Shown here: piece by piece, positions 10,702-21,000 of the stretch | Layout of the letters: each line of letters opens with the position of its first letter | Numbering within the stretch: the first letter of the stretch is position 1 | DNA from: Ectocarpus siliculosus | Lineage: Eukaryota; Sar; Phaeophyceae; Ectocarpales; Ectocarpaceae | Direction of reading: 5' to 3' | Length of the DNA stretch: 64,000 bases | NCBI GenBank assembly: GCA_000310025.1 | Contig: FN648111.1 | Coordinates: forward strand, 124,001 to 188,000 | Translations under genes and position numbers: made by a program | The notes under the pieces: model-generated | What the model saw: the letters and a program-made list of their open reading frames with translations, nothing else | Databases searched by the model: none | Told to the model about the DNA's origin: nothing

Positions 10702-12521
10702 TGTAGACTTCTCAGATGTATCTAAGCGAAGAGTCTACCGTTAGAATATATCTATCATAGGAATGAGCATCATACTCCAGCAGGAAGATATTGGGCATTG
10801 GCAATTCGCGCGCGGTCGTCGTTTTGGTGTTTTTCTCTCGGCAGCGAGACCGTTGTTTTGACATGATGATAGTTTGGCGTCGCCTTGGCACGCCTCGCTC
10901 ATGTGATGCAGAGGACGGAGCGTTCCGTTCGCCATGGCGTGTTGTAGGAAGCCCGCGAGGTAACATGCTGTGCGGCGGATTGTCCTTTTCGTTGTCGAAA
11001 CTTCGTGTACATGAAAACAAGATGATCGGAGTGAAAAACGTTTTTTTCACGATTATGCGGAGTGAACGATATCAGTGCCCGTGACTGCAACTGTAAGGAG
11101 CCGCTTTATGCCCCCCCTTCCCCCTTCAACCGGTGGTTCGTGTGGCTTGCGATCTGGAGGATGGCGTTTTTCCAATATTTGGAGATCTCTTGCTATGTAG
11201 TTCAGCGGAAACATTTAGCCGTCGCTCATGGAAGGTGTCTGTGTTCTCTTAAGGTTTCATGTGCAAAATGTGCCGACCGTTGCAATACTTGCAATCTTGT
11301 ACTACAGAGTTTGCTTGGTCGTGACGGTGGGGTGGTGGTCAGGCGTAAAACCTTTGTCTCTGATATACATCGAGCCTCCCCGTTTCTGAAAGTCGATAGC
11401 GGTGTATACACTGATGAAGCACCCACACAGTTGCTTGCGCTGAGCATACTGCGCAGTTACGCGGTGTTGCAGGCAGCCCTCTTGGAAGCCACACACGTTT
11501 CCGCATCGGATCGTGGTCGAGTAATGAACAATGAATGAATCCAAGATGAAGACAATGGTCGTATTTGCCTACAGTATTCGATAAATATAACGTAGGTCTC
11601 TCTCTTTGAATTCATCAGAGCTTTTCTTCTTCAACAAACGAGAAACTGGCAAAGTAGAGGTTCTACGCAACTTTTTGCACGCAAACGCAAGACGGCTTAT
11701 TGTGCCCTATTGCAAATTCTCCCCCTCTGTCCCACAAGTGTTGAAATACGTTTTTTTTTAGCGCAGCACACGCCAAGACCTTTAGCAAATAGATTGAATA
11801 TGGTATAGTTGCCTTCGTGCGTACCCTCGAGGGCAGACGCCCTCAGCTGCAACGACAAAGGTTGTGCAACAGGTTGTGTCACAAAATGATAAGGCCTACT
11901 TCGGGGGCTCGATATCACTTGATGATATAGTATAGTGCTGAGCTTTTCCCATCGTAGGAATTACGTCGAAATAATATTATCAGCTTGACATACGAGCGTT
12001 GACCAAATAGCCCATTTTTTCGCACCTTGGCTGTGAGGTGGCTCATCTAAGACAAGACCCAGGGAACCTAGGGCTTGCCATCACGCTAACTATGTTACCT
12101 CGCCCGCGACCGGAAAACCGCCGCACTTGTGGACACTTCAACGAAATTCGGCCCTGATTGTAAGAAGTAGATTCAGTCATTGACCATGGGTCGAGCTTGC
12201 CCATCGATGACACCATCATCTGCATCGACGACATCGACGAAGCATGTGCCTAATATACACATGCATGTAGCAAGCGTCGTCATGTGACCGTAAGTGCTAA
12301 CGTAACAGATGTTAAACGTGTTCAACGTATCAAATCTCACGACGGAGCAACGGACGGAGCGTAATGTTTCGGTTTGTTTGGAATCGGAACGATTTCACTG
12401 CAGCCAAAGCTGCACCGCATGTATTTTGGAAATATTCAGGTCTTATTTTCTTCGGTAGTGAACAACAAACCCACCATCGAGCTCACTGTATGTAGCACCG
12501 AGGGTCACCTGTGCTGAGACG
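10702..12521. other. Intergenic, nothing recognised
   Basis: 1.8 kb between the EsV-1-7 and PDZ-KH genes. Several short ORFs are present, none with a recognisable motif. The segment should include the EsV-1-7 3' UTR and the PDZ-KH promoter. Confidence 0.5.
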
Positions 12522-13409
12522 ATGACTACGGTCGAACTGTTACAGCAGCTCGTGCAGAGGTGTGGGCTTCCCCCCGACACCCCAATCCATACCTTTCCAC
12601 CTCCAGCTCCACCAAGCAAAATCTCGAAGCGGAGGGGCGTTATCGTCGAAGCAGCCTTTGCGGACTTGGCTGTGCTCGTGGTTGCTCTTGCAGTGAGCCC
12701 GGACGGAAAGCTCGGTATATCCCTGCGTGACGGGGAGCGGGGCACTCCTATTGTTGGTCGCGGCAGAGTCGATGGCCTTCTTGAGGCCGGCGATGAAATC
12801 ATCGCGGTGGACGAGCACAACCTTCAGCATCTCGCATACGGCGAGGTTGTGGAGCTTCTCCGCTCCGTCGCGTTGGGCATCCTCGAACGACCTCCCGGGC
12901 ACGGCCACTGTATGGAACTTAGGGTGCTACGTTCACGTTGCACCAATCTTACGGTGCCACGCGATACCGTCGGCAATGTTGTTGGGACCGGGGGGTCGAA
13001 CTTTAAGATCCTGAGGGCCCTTCTCGGCGTCCCGCTAGTGTTGCGTGGCGCCAGCACAGTTGCCTTTCCTTTGGGCGAGGACGACGAAAAATGGATCTTT
13101 ACGAAGGAAAGTGACCTTCTCGTCTGCTCGCGGGTCGATTCAATCGTTGCTCTGGCGCGAAGTGTATTATGGTCTGTCACAAACGGCGGCCTCTTTGTCC
13201 TGCACGGCGCCAATTCCAAGTGGATCAACCACAGCCGGTTCCAGGACATCGAGGAAAAATACGGAACCACAATTCTTCACATCGGGTTTCTGGACACTAC
13301 ATCCGACGACCCCTTTGCGAGAAGCTCTTGTCTCAAGGTGTTGTTGAAGCCCACCCTCGGCAGGAACCCCAAGATCAGAGAGGTAGGTGCGAATAATTGT
13401 CAACTGTAA
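12522..13409 (+). CDS. PDZ-like plus KH-like domain protein (295 aa)
   Basis: A single long open frame starting GACGATGACT. Residues about 55-115 look like a PDZ domain: the carboxylate-binding strand (GKLGISL), then GLLEAGDEIIAV and a helix (YGEVVELLRS). Residues about 142-215 look like a type I KH RNA-binding domain: strand LTVP, helix, the GxxG loop (VVGTGGSNFKIL), then LVCSRVDSIVALARSVL. The remaining residues (to 287) are not recognised. AG|GTAGGT at 13382/13383 is a good phase-0 donor, so the last eight codons may be intronic; a possible short terminal exon ends at TAA near 13530. PDZ joined to KH is not a combination I know. Role unknown: perhaps an adaptor linking an RNA to a membrane or cytoskeletal partner (inference). 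A decayed copy of the PDZ segment is at 63480-63760. Confidence 0.6.
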   Translation: MTTVELLQQLVQRCGLPPDTPIHTFPPPAPPSKISKRRGVIVEAAFADLAVLVVALAVSPDGKLGISLRDGERGTPIVGRGRVDGLLEAGDEIIAVDEHNLQHLAYGEVVELLRSVALGILERPPGHGHCMELRVLRSRCTNLTVPRDTVGNVVGTGGSNFKILRALLGVPLVLRGASTVAFPLGEDDEKWIFTKESDLLVCSRVDSIVALARSVLWSVTNGGLFVLHGANSKWINHSRFQDIEEKYGTTILHIGFLDTTSDDPFARSSCLKVLLKPTLGRNPKIREVGANNCQL

Positions 13410-15388
13410 AAATATTTGCTGGTTGTTTGCGGATACATATATTCCCGAACGCGGGGAAGTGGGAAGACAAGATTGAAGATGCGACAATCACCACGCCCCC
13501 AGAAGCTTCACGCTACTACTGCTGTCTGTAAGTGGTTAAAGGATTTTGTTGTCAGAGCTGCTGCGTGGCTCGTTTCTTGTGTCGCGAATCGCCCGCCTTC
13601 TACTGTATGTCCGTTCGTATGTAGTCAGGGACAGTTGGCACCACCGCGTGGGAGTGTTTAATCTCTTCAATGTACATGCGCATATATTTTGTAGAAAATT
13701 AGGCAATGAGATAAATAATCGGAAGACTCACGTACATCTGTAGTCTACTAAGCTTGAACCCCGCCAACAACAGTAGGATAGAGTCGTTTCGGGCCATTGT
13801 CTTCATAGTTTCCGCGAGATCAAAAGGTCCGAGTCAGCCGAGATAGCACGCAATTTCGCACCGAGAGTGGGGTACCGCAACCAGGCACGATCTGTCTGAC
13901 CTCTGTACGGAAGTGCAACGAAACCTGTGAATTTCTAATTCAGTCCAATAGATGCTGTATCGCACGGGACATTGTCGGGAAGTACATACAGCGACGTCGG
14001 GATTCCTGCTTTCGTTGAAGGTGCCCCATGCAGTGCATGAAAGCAAGCCAACATGACCACACCATATATGCATCGCCACCGTCTTCCCGGTTCGTTAGAC
14101 AAAATTTGCATTGAAGGCTCTCCTCTCCTGTGTGACGCATCCCGCAAGAGCACCGGAAAGGAACCCGGGGGAGACTCTCTCGGGAATGGCGATGGACGGC
14201 GTTGAACTCGTCCCACCTCGACGTATCGCGCAGGTGAATGGCTCCTGAAGGCGTTTGTTGTTCCTCCCCTGGGTCCTGCTTCAGCTTATGCTTCAGCTTA
14301 TGCCGCAGGCATCGAAGTCTGTGGTCCTTTCGCGAGTGAATATTTTACCCACCTGTTGAGGCGCTGCATTTGCGCTGTTCGCTTGGATGGTAGTATTGCG
14401 ACGTCCACAGAGCTCCAATCGACCTCAAAACCAATTGCATCGTGTAGGTATGGACTGAAGCTTTCATCTGCGATGCTACTTAAAAGCTAAATCCGACCGG
14501 TGGCTGCAGAGATAAATATGCTGAAAAATGGGGTTCCGCAGAATGGCAGGCAGCAGTAATAGTCTCGAACCGCCGTCCACACGGCTCCAATTGACCTGAC
14601 ACCTTTTGCGTCGTGCCCCACGGTCCATGCCGTTCTTCCAAGCTATCGGGCACTCCCATCCGATATCTTCCCCCAGAGATATGGTCAGCAGAGGGGGTCC
14701 GCAGCATCTAGGGGGGGCGTAAATGTCAATTGTCCCGCTATATCTCCCGTCACTTGGCGGAACCACGCCTTACTCAGCCCGCATCGTGTTGGCACGGGTC
14801 CCAGCTATCATTCAAGCCATCCTCCACCCCAATCGGACCAGTGGGTGCAGACAAACGCCCACACGCGGGGGCTCAGTGGCTCAACGGCCGGTGGCAGCAC
14901 CTGTGCATTATCACAAAAATTAACCGCGGACCCGTTCTGAATGAGGATTTTCGCTTGTACGAAACCGCCGAATGGAGCCCGGGCTCATGGAGCCCGGGCT
15001 CATGCGCCGAAACTATGTACTGTACCATCCATCAAGGTTGTCGAGGAGGTCGGTGGGTCTTGCTTGATACCTGGCACAGCTCTGACTACTGCTGAAGACC
15101 AAAACCCTTCGGCAACGGGACGTCCGCCAATGATGCTCACCAAAACCCTTCGGCAACGGGACGTCCGCGCCAACGATGCGGAAAGTTTCTTGTTGTGTTT
15201 TCACTGGCCGACACTACTGCTGCATCGATGCCGCACAACGTAGGTTCACTGACGGCCTCTCATCCTGGATGAATTGGCTGATGTAAACGCGGAGTGGCTG
15301 GAGACCGCACCCCACACTACTGCACCTGCCGGGCAATTTTGCATTCATGTTCTTCTGACGACATGCCCTGGATTCATTACCAATCTGT
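13410..15388. other. Intergenic with small tandem duplications
   Basis: No gene recognised. Two perfect 15-bp palindromic copies of GAGCCCGGGCTCATG lie at 14975-15004, and a 30-base sequence (ACCAAAACCCTTCGGCAACG...) is repeated at 15098 and 15139. The stretch about 15005-15220 resembles 63767-63930, so it is a dispersed repeat. A fragment YCTIHQ near 15015-15035 faintly recalls an EsV-1-7 repeat end but is too short to call. Confidence 0.5.
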
Positions 15389-15434
15389 CTCAGACTCTTT
15401 TCTATGATAGAGATGGATTCGTTGTGTCATACTA
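15389..15434. repeat. 46-bp dispersed repeat beside mariner remnant
   Basis: The sequence CTCAGACTCTTTTCTATGAT...GTGTCATACTA recurs at 39737-39782 with two mismatches. Here it lies just before a mariner transposase fragment and may be part of the end of that element family (inference). Confidence 0.65.
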
Positions 15435-15462
15435 GGGTTAGGGTTAGCTAACCCTAACCCTA
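15433..15462. repeat. 30-bp TTAGGG head-to-head palindrome
   Basis: A perfect palindrome built from telomere-type repeats: TAGGGTTAGGGTTAG followed at once by its complement CTAACCCTAACCCTA. Short and flanked by transposon sequence, so not a functional telomere. It may be an interstitial relic of end joining or part of a transposon end. Confidence 0.85.
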
Positions 15463-15466
15463 ACTC

Positions 15467-15835
15467 ATGGAACAGCCACCCAACAGCCCTGACACCAACA
15501 TCCTGGACCCGGGTTTCTTCGCGGCTATCCAGTCCCTGCAGGACCGCACTCGAGCCAGAACTATCGACGACCTTCTCCGCGAGGTCGAGATCGCATGGGC
15601 GGCCACGGATCCGGCGAAGCTGGGCAAGGTGTGGACCTCGCTCCAGGCTTGCATGGAGCAGACCCTGCTTTGCGACGGGGACAACACCTACAAGCTGCCC
15701 CACTTAAGCAAGGACGCTGCCGCGCGTGCGGGGACACCAATCGCTAAGCGGTACCCGGTGTCCGACGAGGCGTGGCTGAAAGGGACGGGGGCTCTCGCGG
15801 CCCTAGAGGGGCAAGGGGCGGCTGCAGGCTGGTGA
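15467..15835 (+). pseudogene. Mariner-like transposase, C-terminal fragment
   Basis: The 122-aa ORF contains PPNSPDTNILDPGFF followed by AIQSLQ. This matches the region around the third catalytic Asp of plant/stramenopile DD39D mariner transposases (usually PPNSPDxNxLDLGFF). Further on, DGDNTYKLPHLSK matches the conserved C-terminal segment. The N-terminal DNA-binding part and the first two catalytic Asp are absent, replaced by the TTAGGG palindrome. The last 20 or so residues run into a GC-rich minisatellite. Non-functional. Confidence 0.75.
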
Positions 15836-15945
15836 GGGGCGGCATCAGGGGGGCGAGGGGCGGCTGCAAGGGGGCGAGGGGTGGCGGCATCAGGGGGGCG
15901 AGGGGCGGCTTCGGGGCGGCTTCGGGGCGGCGGCTTTGTAGAATG
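15780..15945 (+). repeat. G-rich minisatellite
   Basis: Imperfect units based on GGGCGAGGGGCGGCATCAGG and shorter CTTCGGGGCGG. Many G-runs of four or more give strong G-quadruplex potential on the plus strand. Confidence 0.8.
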
Positions 15946-16549
15946 AGGTGGTGGCTGTCGTGTACGGAGTAGAGGGTCGGGTGTAACCTAGAGGAGTGAC
16001 AGGGATGGGCCAAGGGGCGGCTATTGCGGAGAATCAGCTGCTGTGTAGAAGGATACCGCTGCAATGTAGAGTTGTTTGGCTGAGGCGTAGAGGGTCGGCT
16101 ACCGTGGCTGAAGGGTGTGCGCAGAACAGGCAGTTGGTGCGGGACGGGGTCAACTTGGTTTTCTATGATTTCGTCAACCCAGGGATGAATATCAACTGTC
16201 CCCTCCCTTTTCGAGGGGGCCTATGTTTTTTTTACATCTAATGTTACGCGCAGTTGAAGCTCTTCGAATTACTCTTATCAAACTCCACAGGCAAAAATCT
16301 GTTGTACCTACTTTTACGCCATTTACCCGATCAGGGCATGGTACCGCACCACCCCCCCCCATCGGGCGGATTTTTTTCTCTCTCCAAAGTGATATGCTAA
16401 TGTATGCCAAAGATGTCCAACGTCCCCCTTGCCCAAATGGCACGTTTCTGTCAATATCCTTCAAACCGCCCTTATATTACCGGATTTCGAAATCGCCCTT
16501 ATATTTCCGGTCAGAGGAGTGTATAAAATTAACAAAAAAAAAAAAGAAT
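15946..16549. other. Intergenic, nothing recognised
   Basis: Contains a short repeat (CGCCCTTATATT/TTCCGG at about 16470-16505) and an A-run at 16534-16545. It ends where similarity to the region left of gene B begins. Confidence 0.5.
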
Positions 16550-17794
16550 GAAGCCCAGGCCCCGTCTCTGTCGTATCCCAGTTCACGGACCACGCCGTAG
16601 CCTATATGCTTTCCATACCCATCAATGTACACAAATATCGTTGTCCGTGTAGACTTGCTCCCGCCCGTCCACCCCGCCGCCCGTCGACCGCTGGAACACG
16701 ATGGTCACAGGTGTTCTCATCCCTCTACTGCTGCCGTACATCACAAGTCGTCCTGTGTACCACAAACTGGCTGTCCTGTACCGGCTAGACCGCTAAAACA
16801 TCAATCAATGTCGAGGAACGCGCCGTTCCAATGGAAGACGCAAGCGCTGCAGGATTGCTACCCAGCCGCGCCTGTGGCTTGCAAGAACGCTGAGCATGTA
16901 ACTACAACTACCCAGTGCCACCGGGAAAACAAATCTACTTGTATATCTGCCAAGTATTGTATCTGCTGCTGTATTTTCCTATTTGCCAAATCATGTTATT
17001 GCCCAATCCACAACAGCGAATACCACTCGTTTACCCGCACGTCAAACGTCACTTCAAATGGTGAGGGGGAGGATAAGCCTCATCAAGGACCGGCTGTGAA
17101 TGATGAATTTCCCGCCTCGACCGTGTTCGCACGACCGACCCTCTTGCACGGCTCTTTCGTGGACAGGAGGGCCTCCAAGCCGAGAAACAGCAGTGCGCAG
17201 GTCATGCCGACCACTGTACAGCAAAGAACTAATCAGCTACCATGCTTCCGCGAAACCCGGTACCCCTCTGACGCATCTAGAAACTCAACAAGCCAAGAAG
17301 TGAGACACGGGCTTCACTGGTGGTGCAATCTACGTACGTCCCCAGCTGCGGGCCAGGAATCTACTGATTCGGTTCAGGGGCGTTATATCCGTTTTGCGAC
17401 TGTAGGCGTGACCGGGGCGACAGAAAACGGTGAAAGCCGACTCAAGCCCGGTCGCGGTAGTCTCCGCTTGAGGCGCCAGGAGGAAGCCAGAATCAATGGT
17501 CTTGGCCCATCAGCGTGGGGCCTCCGGGTCAATTCCTGAGTCTTTGTCTTGTGCACAATTTTCTGCCAACCAAATCCCCCGGTAAACAGTTTTCTGCCGT
17601 TTGATGACTTCTAAAACCCAAGACGCCTCACTCGCACGACAATTGGGCGGATGCCTACATTGATTCCTGCCCTCTTGGTTGTGTTGCCAGCATCTATAAT
17701 AGCGTGCGAATGATGACGGAAGTCACATGATGCATGGCCGTGACATCCTGCCAATAATTTCGACCCATGCACCCACCGACCCATCGCCGAACCT
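16550..17794. repeat. 3' flank of gene A, shared with gene B flank
   Basis: Similar to 52420-53760, so the segmental duplication that produced genes A and B extends about 1.2 kb past their stop codons. About 400 bases (roughly 16771-17181) are inverted relative to the other copy. A third, weaker copy of 17405-17625 occurs at 34988-35230. A 304-aa ORF (16625-17539) has no recognisable domain, is broken in the other copy and is not called a gene. Confidence 0.8.
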
Positions 17795-18058
17795 CTACGA
17801 CACTAGGGCTGGTCTCGTCTGATCGTACCACGCAGACTCATGCTCCTTCAACACCCACTGTACTGCCGCGTCGCCGTCACGCCTCTGCACCTGGACCATT
17901 TTCTGCTCGAAAAACACAAACTCCGGTGAGCTAGGAGGGGCGCGGCGCTCTCTGTTAGCCTTCTTCGTCGCCTTGGCAATCTCAAGGCGAGCAGTGTCTT
18001 CCACCCCGTGGATGAACTCCCGCAGAGAGGTATACGCTGCTGCGTTCAGCTGAGCTGC
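17795..18058 (-). CDS. Gene A exon 16 (terminal)
   Basis: 264 bases with the stop codon at 17795-17797. Encodes the charged C-terminus (SLREFIHGVEDTARLEIAKA). Same length in gene B. Confidence 0.8.
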   Translation of the reverse strand, partial: AAQLNAAAYTSLREFIHGVEDTARLEIAKATKKANRERRAPPSSPEFVFFEQKMVQVQRRDGDAAVQWVLKEHESAWYDQTRPALVS

Positions 18059-21000
18059 CTGCATTCATGGGTGGAACATCGGGGGTGTATGGGGGTTAGT
18101 CGGGGGGGGTAGGAGGACGACCGAATAAACTCATTAGTTCAGAATCAACGAAGCTACCAGCAGCCACTCGGTACAGACCTGTACTTTTCACAGCAGATGT
18201 GGGCAGATGACAAGCCTAGTGGAGGGTAATTTGCAAAGCTTGTGGATAGGTTGTCAGAAACCAGTCGTGGCCACACACCTGGGTTTTCGCGGCTGCATCT
18301 ACGCCACCATCGTCGAGAGTTAGCCCTGCCAGCTGAGCCTCCAGCATGCTCTCCATGCTCCCCAATGCCGCCGAAAACGTTTCTTCGGCAAGAGCACCGG
18401 CCCCCGACAGAGGTGCCGCAGCTATCGCGGCCAACGTGGCGCATACCACCTGCAGTACAAACGTCGCCACGCTCACCGACATGCGGAACCAAGTACGGGG
18501 GTGCTGGATATCGTAGCCCTGGCCGTTGGGCCCACACGGCACAAGCCGATGTGTTGCGGCACATACCAGAAACAGTCGCATTTTCGTCTTGAAGACCCCC
18601 TTTCCCTGCTTGAAGTCGTCCTCTCGCCATTGGCCCAGTCGTTTGACCCAACAATCAGGTGCTTGCTCCTCGTCGGACAGGCCGTGACCTTGCGCGAAGT
18701 CCCACGGGGGAAGGACGCATGCCCTGCGAGGTGTATCGAACCCTTCGCGTCTCATCGCCATCATCATCACAACGAGGAAGTCGAGCCTACCCATCACCCC
18801 ATCGTCTGCATCGATCATGTCCACCAAGCGCGTGTCCACGGCTCCAATCCGCTCTCGTACATCCTGGTGCTGTTGTCCCACTTGCTGCTGGAGGTCGTTA
18901 ACTAACCGTTCAAGCCTCGCAACCTCGGCTGAAGCAACGCTAGCGGTGCTCCCAGCAGCCTCCCCGCCGATCGGCCCTCTGGCGCCGCGAAGCATGTCGC
19001 CCATTTCTTCTTTCACGCCGTCCCACCATGCGTCGAATCGTCGCTGGGCTTGTTCAGGATGGAGGCCTCGCGCTGCCTGATTAACGTATCGAGAGGACGG
19101 CTATCACTTATGCACAGACATTTGATACACTGCTGATACGACGTCCCTCGCTTTTCGGCGTGAGGTTGCATCGCCAGCTGAGCTACGATACGGAAGCTCG
19201 ATGGAACTGAAACAAGTTCGTTTCCAGACTCCCGAAAACAACACCCAACACCAAGAGGAAAAAAAAACTAGACTGGCAACAAGGTGTAGAGAGTTCGGTG
19301 GATATGAGCCGATGTCGAGCACCGATTCCGAAACTTTTGGGGCGCTCATACCGGGGAAAGCGTATGGAAAGAACGAGCGGGCTCCCCCAACTAGTGCAAC
19401 AAGGGTACACCGTAAAGCACCATAGAACCAGCGTCCCTAATACCATCAGCTACACTGTCCTGCGTACACAGTGCTTGTTGGCGTCCACTGCCCACGCTTG
19501 TGACCAGGGCCGAGCACACACACGCAAGATCAGGTGCGTGAAAAGCCGACCAAATCTCACCTCTGGACGAAGGACAGGATATCGGTCCTGCGCTTGAACT
19601 AATCTCCCGGCCACCTCCTGGAAAATCTTGTCTGGAGTACAGGAGAAATAGGAACGTGGGCCAGGAAGTTGCCTTGTGAGAAGTGACTTGGCACTCAACA
19701 GCTACAATCTTGCCGCCAAAGGAAAAATACACTATTTAGCGAGGCACAGGTAAAGGCACAACATGGACCCACAAAGAAACACGTCAACGCGTTGTCGAAC
19801 TTTGTCTTCCGGCAACCGACCATAGCACTCATATGATAAATTAATCAACGAGGCTAGGTGCGCGGTGGCCTCAACTCGTTCGCGGAGCACATACAGTTAC
19901 GCCCATCGTCTACGTAGATGCTAGAGTATCGTAAGGATGTAGGGACGACATCCAAACCAGCGCCGATGGTCGGAAAGTGATCCGAAGACGACGTGTTGTG
20001 GAACGCTTCCGTGAGCGCCGGGTGCCCGGTTTAATCAGAGAGGTGCAACTCGCCACCCTCACGCGCACCTACGCATTCATGTACGTCGACGATCTCCAAG
20101 AGGGACATCGCCGCCGCCCCCAGTCCTCCGGTCTTTGAGTCGCAAAGGCTGCAAGTCGCTCCAAACAAGCTCTTGTCGCCAGGTCGAGTCGCCTGCTGTA
20201 CGAGACATACAAGCCGGTCGTTCGGTAGAGTTTCGTAGATGCAATACAATCAATAGATAGGTTCACAGGAGGTTGAGAGTTTCACGAAGCGCGCGAACGA
20301 CGTGTGGAGCGCCAAGCACCAACTGAAACCCCGACAAAAGGCGTTGACGCTGCCACCAGTAGACTGCTGCCGCTATGCTGAATTTAGCAACCGAAGTGTG
20401 TCCTCTACAGGATGCCCGCAGGAGAAACAACAGAAGCAGCTACAAACTCACCGCCTTGCTGATCTGCATGTCTTGCTCATGCTGAGGGCATTTGAGGGCG
20501 GCGCGCCATCGCAGCCCCGGAAACTCCGAGCACATCGCCTGAAACACCGAGATGCCAAACGATAGCGCTGCCCAGGGAGCGGCGGTACTGATGCTGCCGT
20601 ACACCTTCATGTCGACCTCACACTTGTCGTGCGAGTATTCTACCACTAAGGCAAAGGTCCTGGCGGCGATGCCCCCACCTAGACTGCCTTGCACCAGCAC
20701 GCCAAAGCGCCAAAATGTTCGGAGCGTGCCTAGCCTGCAGCATCGCGTGAGCATCTTTTCGATGGCCCCAGGGGGCACGCCAAGGAAAACTTTCCACTTC
20801 ACGCTCAGCACGGCTGTATGGTCGCGGCGGAAGTCGTCCAGCTCCTTGCCTACATCTTCAGGGCGTTTTTCATCGAGTCTGAGAAGAACGACCAACCCCT
20901 CGGCGGGATCATCGTCTAGTGGGTACGTGAGTCCCAGCGAATCAAGCGCGGGGAGGACGTAGTTGCTAAGACCATCAGGCCACAGCACTCTGGCAAGCGA

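Noticed and set aside
14941-15095. Additional EsV-1-7 repeat (YCTIHQ)
   Set aside because: Only the CxxH end is recognisable; the first Cys pair is missing and the sequence belongs to a dispersed repeat.
15433-15462. Functional telomere or chromosome end
   Set aside because: Only 30 bases, palindromic, and flanked on both sides by ordinary sequence.
16625-17539. 304-aa plus-strand ORF downstream of gene A
   Set aside because: No domain, biased composition, and the homologous region near gene B is inverted in part and does not keep the frame.
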